From Bacilli bacterium (GTDB lineage Bacteria; Bacillota_I; Bacilli_A; RF39; UBA660): a DNA stretch of 32,304 nucleotides. Shown in pieces: positions 6,752-15,505 of the stretch. Made by a program: the position numbers and the translations under genes. The stretch lies in NCBI GenBank assembly GCA_016297695.1, contig JAEDGC010000016.1, positions 1 through 32,304 on the forward strand, in the 5' to 3' direction. The stretch's first letter is position 1, and each line of letters opens with the position of its first letter. Under the pieces are notes generated by a model. It saw only the letters and a list, made by a program, of their open reading frames with translations, was not told the DNA's origin and did not search any database.

Positions 6752-7855
6752 TTATTCAATTATCTTTTTTAATTCATCAATAAATGTATCTATTTCATCA
6801 TAAGATGTTTTAGTACTATAACTAATTCTTATTGAAGACGAAGCTTTCTTTATATCATTTGTTACTGCCAATACCAATTTAGATGGAGCACTTGAATTAC
6901 TACATGCACTCTTAGTAGATACATAAATTTCTTTTTCATTTAATTTACTAGCAATAAAATTACTATCTGTTTTTAAAATACTAAAATTAATAGTACTGTT
7001 GATAGAATATTCATTACTGTTAATAGATATATTATTTATTGTTGATAACTTGTTGATAATGTATTTTTTTAAATCACTTAAGTATTTGTCATTTTTATCT
7101 TTGTTGATAAGTGTTAATTCTAAAGCTTTTTCCATTGCAATTATGTTAGAAACATCAGGTGTTCCGCTTCTAAATTCTGTTGTACTCATTCCTCCGTTAA
7201 TTTGTGGAATTAACTTAATACCATCTTTTATAATTAACGCTCCAAACCCATTAAGTCCATTAAATTTATGAGGAGCTATTGTAAACATATCAATTGCATC
7301 AAAATTAATATTTGTTTTTCCAATTGCTTGTGAAGAGTCCGTATGAAAAGTGCAATTAGGGTATTTTTTTATAATTTCATTTATTTCGTCAATTGGTTGA
7401 ATTATTCCAATTTCACTATCTACAGATGCTATACTAACTAAAATAGTATCATCTCTTAATAAAGATTTTAAATGTTCTAAATCTACTCTACCACTTTTAT
7501 CTAAATTAACTATATCAATATCAAAACATTTAGATTGTAAGTAATTTACTGGCGCAACGACACTACTATGTTCAAGTGGTGAAATAATTATATGGCCATT
7601 TTTATATTTTTGACAAATACCTTTAATAGCTAAATTATTGGCTTCGCTTGCCCCACTTGTATAAATAACTTTAGAATTATTCAAATTTAATAATTTTTTA
7701 ATATTTTTAGTGCTATTTTCTATAGCTTCTTTGGCCTGTATTCCTAAGTCATGTTTAGAATTAGGATTAGCAATAAATTTCCTATTTGCCTCTATATAAG
7801 TTTTTAATACTTCCTCCTCTACAGGACTATTGGCTGCATAATCAAGATAAATCAT
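6752..7855 (-). CDS. Cysteine desulfurase (NifS/IscS-like, PLP-dependent)
   Basis: This 367-residue enzyme takes sulfur from L-cysteine to form a protein persulfide and alanine. The N-terminus MIYLDYAANSP is characteristic. H96 (LEHSSV) stacks on PLP, D173 and Q176 (HTDSSQAIG) hold the cofactor, and K197 in APHKFNG forms the Schiff base. The mobile active-site cysteine is C318 in STKSACSNSS. No scaffold gene (iscU/sufU), thiI or mnmA is adjacent. The acceptor is therefore unknown; Fe-S assembly or tRNA thiolation are both possible. Upstream are two thioredoxin-type genes, whose reducing power could release persulfide sulfur; that link is an inference from the operon. Confidence 0.9.
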   Translation of the reverse strand: MIYLDYAANSPVEEEVLKTYIEANRKFIANPNSKHDLGIQAKEAIENSTKNIKKLLNLNNSKVIYTSGASEANNLAIKGICQKYKNGHIIISPLEHSSVVAPVNYLQSKCFDIDIVNLDKSGRVDLEHLKSLLRDDTILVSIASVDSEIGIIQPIDEINEIIKKYPNCTFHTDSSQAIGKTNINFDAIDMFTIAPHKFNGLNGFGALIIKDGIKLIPQINGGMSTTEFRSGTPDVSNIIAMEKALELTLINKDKNDKYLSDLKKYIINKLSTINNISINSNEYSINSTINFSILKTDSNFIASKLNEKEIYVSTKSACSNSSAPSKLVLAVTNDIKKASSSIRISYSTKTSYDEIDTFIDELKKIIE

Positions 7856-7864
7856 TTTAACCTC

Positions 7865-9034
7865 CTAAAAATTAAACATTAACCATTCTGGTTTAAAAAA
7901 TAATAATATTCCCATGATAATCATTAATATTCCACCAATTAAATGTGACAATTTATTATATTTAGTTGATAAACCAGTAGCTTCTAAAGTTATCATAGCT
8001 ATAATAAATACTATTAAATCATCTATCATATAAAATAAGACGTATAATATTAAATATAAAATTCTTGCTATTCCCGTAACGTTATTAATTGTAAGAATCT
8101 CTGTAAATATAACAGGGAATCCTAAAGAACAAGCTAACTCTATTAAATTTACTGATACGCCAAGAACAATAACCCCTATTAAAGCAAGTAATAAATTCTT
8201 TTCATGAGTAAATTTACTTATTTGATTAAATATTTTTTTACGTTTTTTGCTATCTACAACATGACATCCACTATTTTTAGTTTTATAATAATTTCTAATA
8301 TTAACTATTCCTAAAATAAAGGCAATTATTGCTATAATTTTCTTTAACCAAGCTACTGCTGTTACAGATAAAATAAAACTTATTCCCAACATAGACAAAA
8401 AGTATACTAAAGCTGATGAGAATAAAAATGTAAGACCTATTAACCACATTCTCTTTTTATTTTTCATTCCCAAAAGCATATTAATAAGGAATAACAATAT
8501 CCACATTGCACATGGATTAAATCCATCTACCAGTCCTAAAACTATAGCTACAAGTGGAATAGATGCATCTTTGATGTTAACCTCTTTTAAAAATGGTAAT
8601 TTTACAACATCTTTTTTATCTTCTTTTTCTAAATAATAATCTATTTGATTTTTTATTTTATCTTTTATAGTATCAGAAAATCCAAAAAAAGTTTTATTCC
8701 CAATAACAGTAAAAGGTACATAATCGTTATTTACATTTAACTGTGTCTTTATTGTATCCATTTTTTTAGCGTTATTTTTATCATGCCAAACTTCATAATA
8801 AATAATATTCACTTCATTTTTATACTCTTTTTCTAAAGTCTTTAGCCATGATATTTCATCTTGACAATGAGGACATTCCTCCCCATGAAATAAATATACA
8901 TTAATCTTATTTTCTTCTATTTTTTCATTTGTTATTTTGTATACAACATCTTCATAATCGTTTGTTATGGCACTAGTATTAGTAGGAATTAACACTAGTG
9001 CCATAAATACTATAATACTTATAATTCTTTTCAT
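7865..9034 (-). CDS. Membrane thiol-disulfide carrier: signal peptide + thioredoxin domain + CcdA/DsbD-like domain
   Basis: This 389-residue protein combines three parts. A signal peptide occupies residues 1-22 (ending NTSA). An extracytoplasmic thioredoxin domain (about 35-135) has the active site C54-P-H-C57 and a cis-proline at V106-P107. A six-helix CcdA/DsbD-type transporter domain spans about 157-385. Its two conserved cysteines are C175 (GFNPCAMW) and C302 (ELACSLGFP). Such domains carry electrons from cytoplasmic thioredoxin to outside partners. The cytoplasmic partner is probably the small thioredoxin encoded 1 nt upstream. CPHC is more usual in oxidising DsbA proteins, so the direction of flow is inferred from the CcdA domain. 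Confidence 0.88.
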   Translation of the reverse strand: MKRIISIIVFMALVLIPTNTSAITNDYEDVVYKITNEKIEENKINVYLFHGEECPHCQDEISWLKTLEKEYKNEVNIIYYEVWHDKNNAKKMDTIKTQLNVNNDYVPFTVIGNKTFFGFSDTIKDKIKNQIDYYLEKEDKKDVVKLPFLKEVNIKDASIPLVAIVLGLVDGFNPCAMWILLFLINMLLGMKNKKRMWLIGLTFLFSSALVYFLSMLGISFILSVTAVAWLKKIIAIIAFILGIVNIRNYYKTKNSGCHVVDSKKRKKIFNQISKFTHEKNLLLALIGVIVLGVSVNLIELACSLGFPVIFTEILTINNVTGIARILYLILYVLFYMIDDLIVFIIAMITLEATGLSTKYNKLSHLIGGILMIIMGILLFFKPEWLMFNF

Positions 9035-9035
9035 A

Positions 9036-9299
9036 TTATTTTATCAAACCTTCTATACATTTTTTTAATTCATCATAGTTAATTTCACCAACTAATCTAT
9101 GAATTTCTTTATCGTTTTGCTCAAATAATATTACAGGTAAAGTATCTCCGTAATTGTATTTTTTACATTCTTCTTCATCAAAATCAACATCTAATTCTAT
9201 TATTTCAATATCAGAATATTTTTCTTTTATTTTTTTTATTGCTTTGTTAGTAAGTAGACATCCACCACACCATAAAGCTCCAATTTTTATTATTTTCAT
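9036..9299 (-). CDS. Small thioredoxin-like protein (CGGC active site)
   Basis: This 87-residue cytoplasmic protein has the active site W10-C11-G-G-C14 and the cis-proline P55 (DTLPVILF). It is shorter than classical thioredoxin (about 105 residues), like other mini-thioredoxins that serve a dedicated partner. Its stop is followed after 1 nt by the CcdA-fusion gene, so it is the obvious electron donor to that membrane protein. TrxB at 13656-14549 could reduce it; that is an inference. The ribosome binding site is weak (GTGAGATG). It is the first gene of the operon running down to 5693. Confidence 0.88.
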   Translation of the reverse strand: MKIIKIGALWCGGCLLTNKAIKKIKEKYSDIEIIELDVDFDEEECKKYNYGDTLPVILFEQNDKEIHRLVGEINYDELKKCIEGLIK

Positions 9300-9321
9300 A
9301 TGATCATCTCACTTAAATAAT

Positions 9322-9351
9322 ATTATAACATGGTCTTGACTTTATTCGCAA
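9322..9351 (-). promoter_or_regulatory. Promoter of the thioredoxin-desulfurase operon
   Basis: On the minus strand, TTGCGA (complement of 9346-9351), an 18-nt spacer and a perfect TATAAT (complement of 9322-9327) lie 22 nt upstream of the first gene. The rest of the gap up to asnB (9352-9520) is AT-rich and shows nothing else. Confidence 0.65.
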
Positions 9352-9519
9352 GAAACCTAGCTCTTAAATATATTTCATAATATTTTTATTATATTTATAT
9401 TTTTTTATCGTTTTTATTTGACCATAATCTTGTATTGTATATCACATTTATTCAAAAAAATTCAAATTATTATCACACTTTTGTAAAATAATAATATTTG
9501 ATTTTTGTAAATAATTTTT

Positions 9520-9542
9520 AAAAAACTATCTATTTTAGATAG
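9520..9542 (-). terminator. Terminator of asnB
   Basis: CTATCTA (9526-9532) pairs with TAGATAG (9536-9542) around a 3-nt loop, and a T-run follows on the minus strand (A-run 9520-9525). The asnB stop codon (9535-9537) lies in the hairpin. Confidence 0.75.
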
Positions 9543-11364
9543 CTTTCTCTTCAATAAAGAATATTTCATACCATTTTAAGAAACAATAAATGGTCCAAAC
9601 TTTTTTATAATTGTCTTTTTTATTATTTTTATGTTGGTCAAGTAATTTGATTATATATTTTTGATTAAAGAATTCTTTTACAAAATCTTTACCAAAAATA
9701 TTTTTTATTTCGTTATAGAAATCATCTTCTCTCATCCAACTTCTAAGAGGAACTGGAAAACCAAGTTTTTTCTTTTTATATGATTCATTAGGTATCACTT
9801 TTTTTGCAGCATCTCTTAAAGCTACTTTGGTGTTTTCTTTTGTAACTTTATATTCAATTGGTAAACTAGATGCAACACTAAATACTTCTTTATCTATAAA
9901 TGGCACTCTTCCTTCTAAAGAATTTGCCATAGTCATTCGATCAGCTTTTTGTAATATATCTTTAATTAGCCAAAAATTTATATCAATAGCTTGCATTTTT
10001 ATAATATCTGATTTACCTTTTTGCTCTGCGTAAATTGGAGCTGTAATACTTTGATTTGATACTTGATTATTTAATTTTAGTATTTTTTTAATTTCATTTT
10101 TACCAAAAACACGATTAACTCCAATATAGCTTTCTTCTAAAGTCATTCCACGTCTTATCAAAAAGTTTATTCCTCTAACTTCAGGCAATAAAGAAGCTAT
10201 TTTTGCTATTAAATGACGAATTTTAAAAGGTATTTTATTATAAAATCCCATATCCACATCTTTACGATAAATATTGTATCCTCCAAAAAATTCATCTGCT
10301 CCCTCTCCCGATAAAACAACTTTAACATCTTTACTTGCTAAATTTGATACAAAATACAAGGCAACCGCAGCTGGATCTGAAGATGGTTCATCCATATGAT
10401 ACATAATTTTAGGAATAATTTTCATATATTCTTCTTTACTAATTTTTTTTGAAATATTAGTTATTTTTAATTTATCGGTTAAATCTTTAGCATAATCTAT
10501 TTCATTATATTGAGCTATATCATAACCGACAGTATAAGTTTTGTTTGGTTTAGCAAGTGAAACCAAATAAGAGGAATCAATTCCACTAGATAAAAACGAT
10601 CCAACTTCAACATCACTTAACATATGATGTTCAACAGAATCTTTCATTACTTTATCTATTTCTAATACACTATCTTCATATTTTTGATGTTTTTCATTAA
10701 ATTCAATTGAGTAAAATTTATCTTTAATTATTTTATTATCTTTAATTGTTAGGCTATAACCTGGTTCTAAACGATAAACATTTTTAAAGAATGTTTCATT
10801 AGTTGGTGTAAAACTAAATGATAAATATGCAGCTAAAATTTCTTTATTTAATTCTTTTTTAAAATTAGGATGTTCTAAAAATGATTTTATCTCAGATGCA
10901 AACATAAATGTTTCATCATTTTGATAAAAATATAATGGTTTAATACCGAAGTTATCCCTTGCACAAAATAAAGTTTTATTGTTTTTATCCCAAATAGCAA
11001 AAGCAAACATTCCTCTTAACTTTTTAGGTAATTCTTTTCCCCATTGTTCATACCCATGTAATAGTACTTCTGTATCACTTTTTGTAGAAAATTTGTGTTT
11101 ATATTTTTTTAGTTCTATTTTCAATTCTGGATAATTATAAATTTCACCATTAAATACTACAACTAAACTTTCATCTTCATTATACATAGGTTGTTTCCCA
11201 TTTGATAAATCTATGATTGAAAGTCTACGATGACCTAAAGCAACGTTTTCATCAATATAAAAGCCTTCTGCATCAGGGCCACGATGGGCAATTCTATCAG
11301 CCATTTTTTTAATTATTTTCTTTTTATTTTTTTCTTTATCTACAAACCCTACTATTCCGCACAT
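9535..11364 (-). CDS. asnB: Asparagine synthase (glutamine-hydrolysing)
   Basis: This 609-residue enzyme makes asparagine from aspartate, ATP and glutamine. The N-terminal glutaminase domain starts MCGIVGFVD with the nucleophile C2, and contains AHRGPDAEG (26-34), LGHRRLSIIDL and FNGEIYNY (71-78). The synthetase domain has the PP-loop SSGIDSS (259-265) and SGEGADEFFGGY. Length and domain order are those of the AsnB family. The ribosome binding site AGGTGAT lies about 6 nt before the ATG. A TATACT with an extended TG element (complement of 11398-11403) overlaps the region after tex and may be its promoter. No T-box leader fits in the 49-nt gap, so asparagine-tRNA control is not seen. Confidence 0.93.
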   Translation of the reverse strand: MCGIVGFVDKEKNKKKIIKKMADRIAHRGPDAEGFYIDENVALGHRRLSIIDLSNGKQPMYNEDESLVVVFNGEIYNYPELKIELKKYKHKFSTKSDTEVLLHGYEQWGKELPKKLRGMFAFAIWDKNNKTLFCARDNFGIKPLYFYQNDETFMFASEIKSFLEHPNFKKELNKEILAAYLSFSFTPTNETFFKNVYRLEPGYSLTIKDNKIIKDKFYSIEFNEKHQKYEDSVLEIDKVMKDSVEHHMLSDVEVGSFLSSGIDSSYLVSLAKPNKTYTVGYDIAQYNEIDYAKDLTDKLKITNISKKISKEEYMKIIPKIMYHMDEPSSDPAAVALYFVSNLASKDVKVVLSGEGADEFFGGYNIYRKDVDMGFYNKIPFKIRHLIAKIASLLPEVRGINFLIRRGMTLEESYIGVNRVFGKNEIKKILKLNNQVSNQSITAPIYAEQKGKSDIIKMQAIDINFWLIKDILQKADRMTMANSLEGRVPFIDKEVFSVASSLPIEYKVTKENTKVALRDAAKKVIPNESYKKKKLGFPVPLRSWMREDDFYNEIKNIFGKDFVKEFFNQKYIIKLLDQHKNNKKDNYKKVWTIYCFLKWYEIFFIEEKAI

Positions 11365-11397
11365 ATTATCACCTAAAAACTTTCTATCTCTTTTTTT

Positions 11398-11426
11398 AGT
11401 ATACCATTTTTCATTATTTTATTAAA
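11398..11426 (-). promoter_or_regulatory. Possible asnB promoter overlapping the end of tex
   Basis: On the minus strand, TTTAAT (complement of 11421-11426), a 17-nt spacer and TGGTATACT (extended -10, complement of 11398-11403). The -35 lies inside the last codons of tex, and no terminator is seen between the two genes. Confidence 0.35.
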
Positions 11427-13549
11427 CTTAAAAATACTCTTTCTTTTTCTAAATCAACATCAATTACATAACAATCAATTATGTCTCCAACCTTGACAAC
11501 ATCAAGAGGATCTTTAACAAAATCTTTACTTAACTTTGAGATATGAATCAAACCATCATCATGAAGTCCAATATCAACAAAAGCTCCGAATGAAACTACA
11601 TTTCTTACAACACCATTAAGTTGCATTCCTTTTTTTAAATCTTTAATATCTAAAACATCTTTCTTTAGTACAATATTATCCAAATTATCACGTGGATCTA
11701 ATCCTGGATTTTTTAGTTCTTTAATAATGTCTGTTAAAGTATATACATCACAGTTAAGTTTTTTGGATTCTTCTTCAATATTAATTGTATCCAATTTATT
11801 TTTGAAGTTTTCACTATTTATATCTTTGATATCTAAATTTAATTCATTTAATAATTTATTAGTAACTTCATAACTTTCTGGGTGTATTCCTGTTTTATCA
11901 AGTAGATTTTCACCATCTGGTATTCTTAAAAATCCAATTGCTTGTTCATAGATTTTTTCTGAAATACCTTTTATTTTCTTTATCTCTTCTCTATTTTTTA
12001 TTTTATTTTTTTCTTTATAACTAGTGATTGCCTCAATTGCTTTTTTATTCATTCCAGAAATATATTTTAAAATTGATGTTGATGCCGTATTTATATTTAC
12101 TCCGACTTCATTAACAATTTTAGATACAGTAAATTCTAAAGCTTCACCAAGATTTTTCTGATTAACATCATGTTGATATTCTCCAACACCAATACTTTTA
12201 GGATCAATTTTAACAAGTTCTGATAAGGGATCTTGAACTCTTCTACCAATTGATATGGCACTTCTTTTTTCAACAGTTAAGTCAGGAAATTCTTTTATTG
12301 CAAGATCACTTGCTGAATATACTGAAGCTCCAGCTTCGCTAACAATTGCATATTTTACATCTAAATCTTTTATTGAATCAGCAACGAACATTTCGCTTTC
12401 TCTAGATGCGGTTCCATTTCCAATTGCTATTAAATTAATATTGTATTTTTCTATTAATTCTCTTAATATTTTTTTTGCTTCTTCTTTTTTATTATGTGGT
12501 TCATGGGGATAAATTGTTTCTACTTTAATCATATTTCCAGATTCATCTAATACAGCTAGTTTACATCCCGTTCTAAATGCTGGATCAAATCCTAAAACAC
12601 GAGAGTTTTTAATTGGTTTTGTTAAAAGTAAATTTTCTAAATTAGATTTAAAATTTTCAATAGCTAATTTTTCTGATTTTTCGGTTAATTCACCTCTTAT
12701 TTCTCTTTCAATAGAGGGAAGTATTAATCTTTTTAAAGAATCTTTTATTGAATTTTTAACTATTTTGCAAACAAATGAGTTACTATTTTTGATTATTTTA
12801 CTTTCTAAATAATTTTGTATATTATCAAAATCATAATCTAGTGAAACACTTAATACTTTTTCATCTTCTGCCCTATTCATAGCAAGTATTCTATAATGTT
12901 TAGCATATTTAATCTTTTCTTGAAAATCATAATATATTTCATAAGTTTTTTTATCGTCTTGAGCATTCTTCTTTATTTTAGAAGTTATAAAGCCATTGTT
13001 AAATATATTATTTCTAATTGACTTACGATAAAAAGCATTATCACTTATCCATTCAGCAATAATATAACTTGCTCCTTCTAAAGCTTTATCAATACTTTTG
13101 ACATTTTCATTTAAATATTTAGCAGCCATATTTTCTAAAGTACCATCAGTTGGAAAAGCCATAATCATTTTTGCTAATGGTTCTAATCCATTATTAATTG
13201 CTTCACTGGCTTTAGTTTTTTTCTTTTCTTTGAATGGTCGATATAAATCTTCAACTTCAGTAAGTTTACTACATGCCATAATATTATTTTTTAATTCATC
13301 AGTCATTAAATCTTTTTCAGAAATTAATCTTATAACATCTTCTTTTCTTTTCAACAAATTCAATAAATAATTGTATTCATTTTCTATTACTCTAATTTGT
13401 TCTTCATCTAAAGATCCAGTTGCTTCTTTTCTATATCTTGCAATAAAAGGTATTGTACATCCTTCTTCTAATAGTTTTAAAACACTTTCTACTTGATTTG
13501 TTTTAACATTTAAATTGCTTGCTAATTGTTTTATTATTTCTTCGTTCAT
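11414..13549 (-). CDS. tex: Tex-family transcription accessory / RNA-binding protein
   Basis: This 711-residue protein is homologous to Tex/Spt6. The N-terminal helical domain contains IPFIARYRKEATGSLDE (about 33-49). The YqgF/RNase H-like domain begins VLGFDPAFRTGCKLAV, where metal-binding residues are usually degenerate. A helix-hairpin-helix region follows (IKNREEIKKIKGISEKIY), and the C-terminal S1 domain reads LKKGMQLNGVVRNVVSFGAF then HDDGLIHISKLS. Tex binds nucleic acids and affects transcription and ribosome processes. The ATG at 13549 has GAGGT 8 nt upstream; an in-frame TTG at 13561 would add four residues and is less likely. Confidence 0.92.
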   Translation of the reverse strand: MNEEIIKQLASNLNVKTNQVESVLKLLEEGCTIPFIARYRKEATGSLDEEQIRVIENEYNYLLNLLKRKEDVIRLISEKDLMTDELKNNIMACSKLTEVEDLYRPFKEKKKTKASEAINNGLEPLAKMIMAFPTDGTLENMAAKYLNENVKSIDKALEGASYIIAEWISDNAFYRKSIRNNIFNNGFITSKIKKNAQDDKKTYEIYYDFQEKIKYAKHYRILAMNRAEDEKVLSVSLDYDFDNIQNYLESKIIKNSNSFVCKIVKNSIKDSLKRLILPSIEREIRGELTEKSEKLAIENFKSNLENLLLTKPIKNSRVLGFDPAFRTGCKLAVLDESGNMIKVETIYPHEPHNKKEEAKKILRELIEKYNINLIAIGNGTASRESEMFVADSIKDLDVKYAIVSEAGASVYSASDLAIKEFPDLTVEKRSAISIGRRVQDPLSELVKIDPKSIGVGEYQHDVNQKNLGEALEFTVSKIVNEVGVNINTASTSILKYISGMNKKAIEAITSYKEKNKIKNREEIKKIKGISEKIYEQAIGFLRIPDGENLLDKTGIHPESYEVTNKLLNELNLDIKDINSENFKNKLDTINIEEESKKLNCDVYTLTDIIKELKNPGLDPRDNLDNIVLKKDVLDIKDLKKGMQLNGVVRNVVSFGAFVDIGLHDDGLIHISKLSKDFVKDPLDVVKVGDIIDCYVIDVDLEKERVFLSLIK

Positions 13550-13572
13550 TATATACCTCAAATTCTCTTTTC

Positions 13573-13607
13573 AAAAAAATATAGATAAGTGAAATTCTTA
13601 TCTATAT
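13573..13607 (-). terminator. Strong terminator behind lgt-trxB
   Basis: ATATAGATAAG (13579-13589) and CTTATCTATAT (13597-13607) form a perfect 11-bp stem with a 7-nt loop, followed on the minus strand by a T-run (A-run 13573-13579). Confidence 0.85.
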
Positions 13608-13609
13608 TT

Positions 13610-13638
13610 ATTATAAACTATTATTTTTTTTGTTGCAA
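13610..13638 (-). promoter_or_regulatory. Possible tex promoter inside the trxB-tex gap
   Basis: On the minus strand, TTGCAA (13633-13638, centre of the palindrome TTGTTGCAACAA at 13630-13641), a 17-nt spacer and TATAAT (complement of 13610-13615). Transcription would begin inside the distal arm of the terminator hairpin, so the site is plausible but odd. Confidence 0.4.
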
Positions 13639-13655
13639 CAAGCTAATTTTTTAGT

Positions 13656-14549
13656 TTAATGGTTTATTTTATTAATAATATCAATTGCAGCTGTTGCTCC
13701 ATCATTTGCAGCTATTACTAATTGATAATATGCTTTATCAATACTATCTCCAACTGCATAAACCCCAGGTAAGTTTGTTTCAAAATTATTATTTACTTCA
13801 ATATATCCCTGTTCATTTGTAATATTTAAACTTTTTATAAAGTTATTGCCTGGAGTGTATCCAACATATTCAAATAAACCATCAATATTGATAATTTTAT
13901 CATTATCTAATTTTATAGCTTTAATTTTATTATCGTTTTCAATAATTTCTACTATATTTGCATTTAAAATTATTTCAATATTTTTTAAATTTTGAACTTC
14001 TTTTATTAGTTTTTCCTCTGCTGAAAATTTATCTTTACGATGAATTAAATAAATCTTATTAACTAATTTTGATAAATATATAGTTTCTTCTAATGCACTA
14101 TTACCTCCACCTACTACAGCAATATCTTTTTGTTTATATAAATTTCCATCACATATGGCACAATTACTTATACCATGTCCAATTAATTTTTCCTCATTTT
14201 TTAAACCTAAACGTCTTGGTATTCTACCAGTTGCTATGATTATATACTTAGATTTATAAACACTTTTATTAGTAGTAACAACTTTTATATTATCATCTAT
14301 TTCTATATTTAGAGCTTCTTCTAATTTGTATTCTATTTCATTATTATTTACTTGTTCAAATAAATTATATGATAATTCTGGTCCTGTAATACTACTAAAT
14401 CCAGGATAATTATCAATTATATTTATTTTATTTAATAATCCGCCTGGAACATTTTTTTCAAGTATTAAGACATTTAAATTGTTTCTTTTGGCATAAATAG
14501 CTGCACTAATTCCTGAAATACCCATTCCAATTATAATTAAATCATACAT
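13656..14549 (-). CDS. trxB: Thioredoxin reductase
   Basis: This 297-residue flavoprotein passes electrons from NADPH through FAD to thioredoxin. Visible are the FAD dinucleotide fold YDLIIIGMGISG at the start, the redox pair C130-A-I-C133 (SNCAICDG), the NADPH fold AVVGGGNSALEE and the C-terminal FAD motif GVYAVGDS. I chose the ATG at 14549, with AGGTGA 5 nt upstream; a GTG at 14558 directly after lgt would add three residues. It is the second gene of the lgt-trxB pair common in Firmicutes and Mollicutes. It probably supports the thioredoxin relay at 7865-9299. Confidence 0.93.
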   Translation of the reverse strand: MYDLIIIGMGISGISAAIYAKRNNLNVLILEKNVPGGLLNKINIIDNYPGFSSITGPELSYNLFEQVNNNEIEYKLEEALNIEIDDNIKVVTTNKSVYKSKYIIIATGRIPRRLGLKNEEKLIGHGISNCAICDGNLYKQKDIAVVGGGNSALEETIYLSKLVNKIYLIHRKDKFSAEEKLIKEVQNLKNIEIILNANIVEIIENDNKIKAIKLDNDKIINIDGLFEYVGYTPGNNFIKSLNITNEQGYIEVNNNFETNLPGVYAVGDSIDKAYYQLVIAANDGATAAIDIINKINH

Positions 14550-14558
14550 ATTTTTCAC

Positions 14559-15371
14559 CTAAAATCTAATTTGATTTGCATTAGATTCACTGTATAAATT
14601 TTCAAATTTACTTCGTCTTGATAAAATCATAAATGCAAACAATCCTATTAAAAATAATAATACTGATACAATTTGAGCAACTTTAAATCCTTGAAGCATT
14701 AAAGAATCTGTTCTTTGTGATTCAATTACAAATCTTCCAACGCTATACCACATTAAATATATTGATGTCAATTGCCCTACTTTTAAATACTTAAACTTTC
14801 TTGCTATTAATAATACAATAAATCCTAAAATACACCAAATAGATTCATATAAAAATGTGGGCTCATAGTATATTCCACCTATATTCATATTATTTATAAT
14901 AAATTCTGGTATATGCATATCTTTTAATTTGGCATAAGTAGTAGCTGCGCCATGGGCTTCTTGATTAAAAAAGTTACCCCATCTACCAATAGCTTGTCCC
15001 AAGATTAATGGAACAGTGCACATATCAGTTACTTTAAATAAATTAGCATTATATTTTTTACAATAAACTAATAAAGTTATAAAACCTGCTATTATTCCGC
15101 CATGAATGGCAAGTCCACCTTCCCATATTTTAAAGATAGAAATTAAATCATTTTTATATAAATCAAAATTAAAAATTACATAATATGCTCTAGCTCCGAT
15201 AAAGCCCATAATAATCATCCAAAAAAACATATTAAATAAAAAATCTAAATTGAAACTATATTTTTTTCCTTCTTTTGCTAATAAAAAAAATCCTAAAACT
15301 ACTGCAATTAATAGTAATATGGAATACCATCTAATGGAAAAATTGCCAATTGAAATAAAATTTTTACTCAT
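14559..15371 (-). CDS. lgt: Prolipoprotein diacylglyceryl transferase
   Basis: This 270-residue integral membrane enzyme attaches diacylglycerol to the lipobox cysteine of prelipoproteins. The family signature G129-R-W-G-N-F-F-N-Q-E138 is present, as are the upstream GGLAIHGG (85-92) and the C-terminal WYSVGRFVIES. About seven hydrophobic segments span the protein. The ribosome binding site AAAGGATAA lies 8 nt before the ATG. The stop abuts trxB. The gene implies a phosphatidylglycerol-containing membrane and surface lipoproteins. Confidence 0.95.
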   Translation of the reverse strand: MSKNFISIGNFSIRWYSILLLIAVVLGFFLLAKEGKKYSFNLDFLFNMFFWMIIMGFIGARAYYVIFNFDLYKNDLISIFKIWEGGLAIHGGIIAGFITLLVYCKKYNANLFKVTDMCTVPLILGQAIGRWGNFFNQEAHGAATTYAKLKDMHIPEFIINNMNIGGIYYEPTFLYESIWCILGFIVLLIARKFKYLKVGQLTSIYLMWYSVGRFVIESQRTDSLMLQGFKVAQIVSVLLFLIGLFAFMILSRRSKFENLYSESNANQIRF

Positions 15372-15397
15372 ATAAATTTATCCTTTCATTATTATTT

Positions 15398-15426
15398 ATT
15401 ATAACATAACCATTCATTATTATTAA
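15398..15426 (-). promoter_or_regulatory. Promoter of lgt-trxB
   Basis: On the minus strand, TTAATA (complement of 15421-15426), a 17-nt spacer and a perfect TATAAT (complement of 15398-15403) lie 27 nt before lgt. Confidence 0.6.
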
Positions 15427-15453
15427 CCGTTTTTTTTGATTTTAACAGAATTA

Positions 15454-15482
15454 TTGTTTAGCCTAAGAAATTGTGATAAAAT
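15454..15482 (+). promoter_or_regulatory. Promoter of the acetyltransferase gene
   Basis: TTGTTT (15454-15459), a 17-nt spacer and TAAAAT (15477-15482) preceded by TG (extended -10). It is divergent from the lgt promoter, 28 nt away. Confidence 0.55.
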
Positions 15483-15505
15483 TAAATTAGATTAGGATTG
15501 ATAAT

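Noticed and set aside
6999..7271. Open frame of 90 codons antisense to the cysteine desulfurase
   Set aside because: The other strand carries clear desulfurase motifs (K197 region); this frame shows no family features.
11365..11413. tRNA-Asn T-box before asnB
   Set aside because: The gap is 49 nt, with no GGGTGG core and no hairpin with a T-run.
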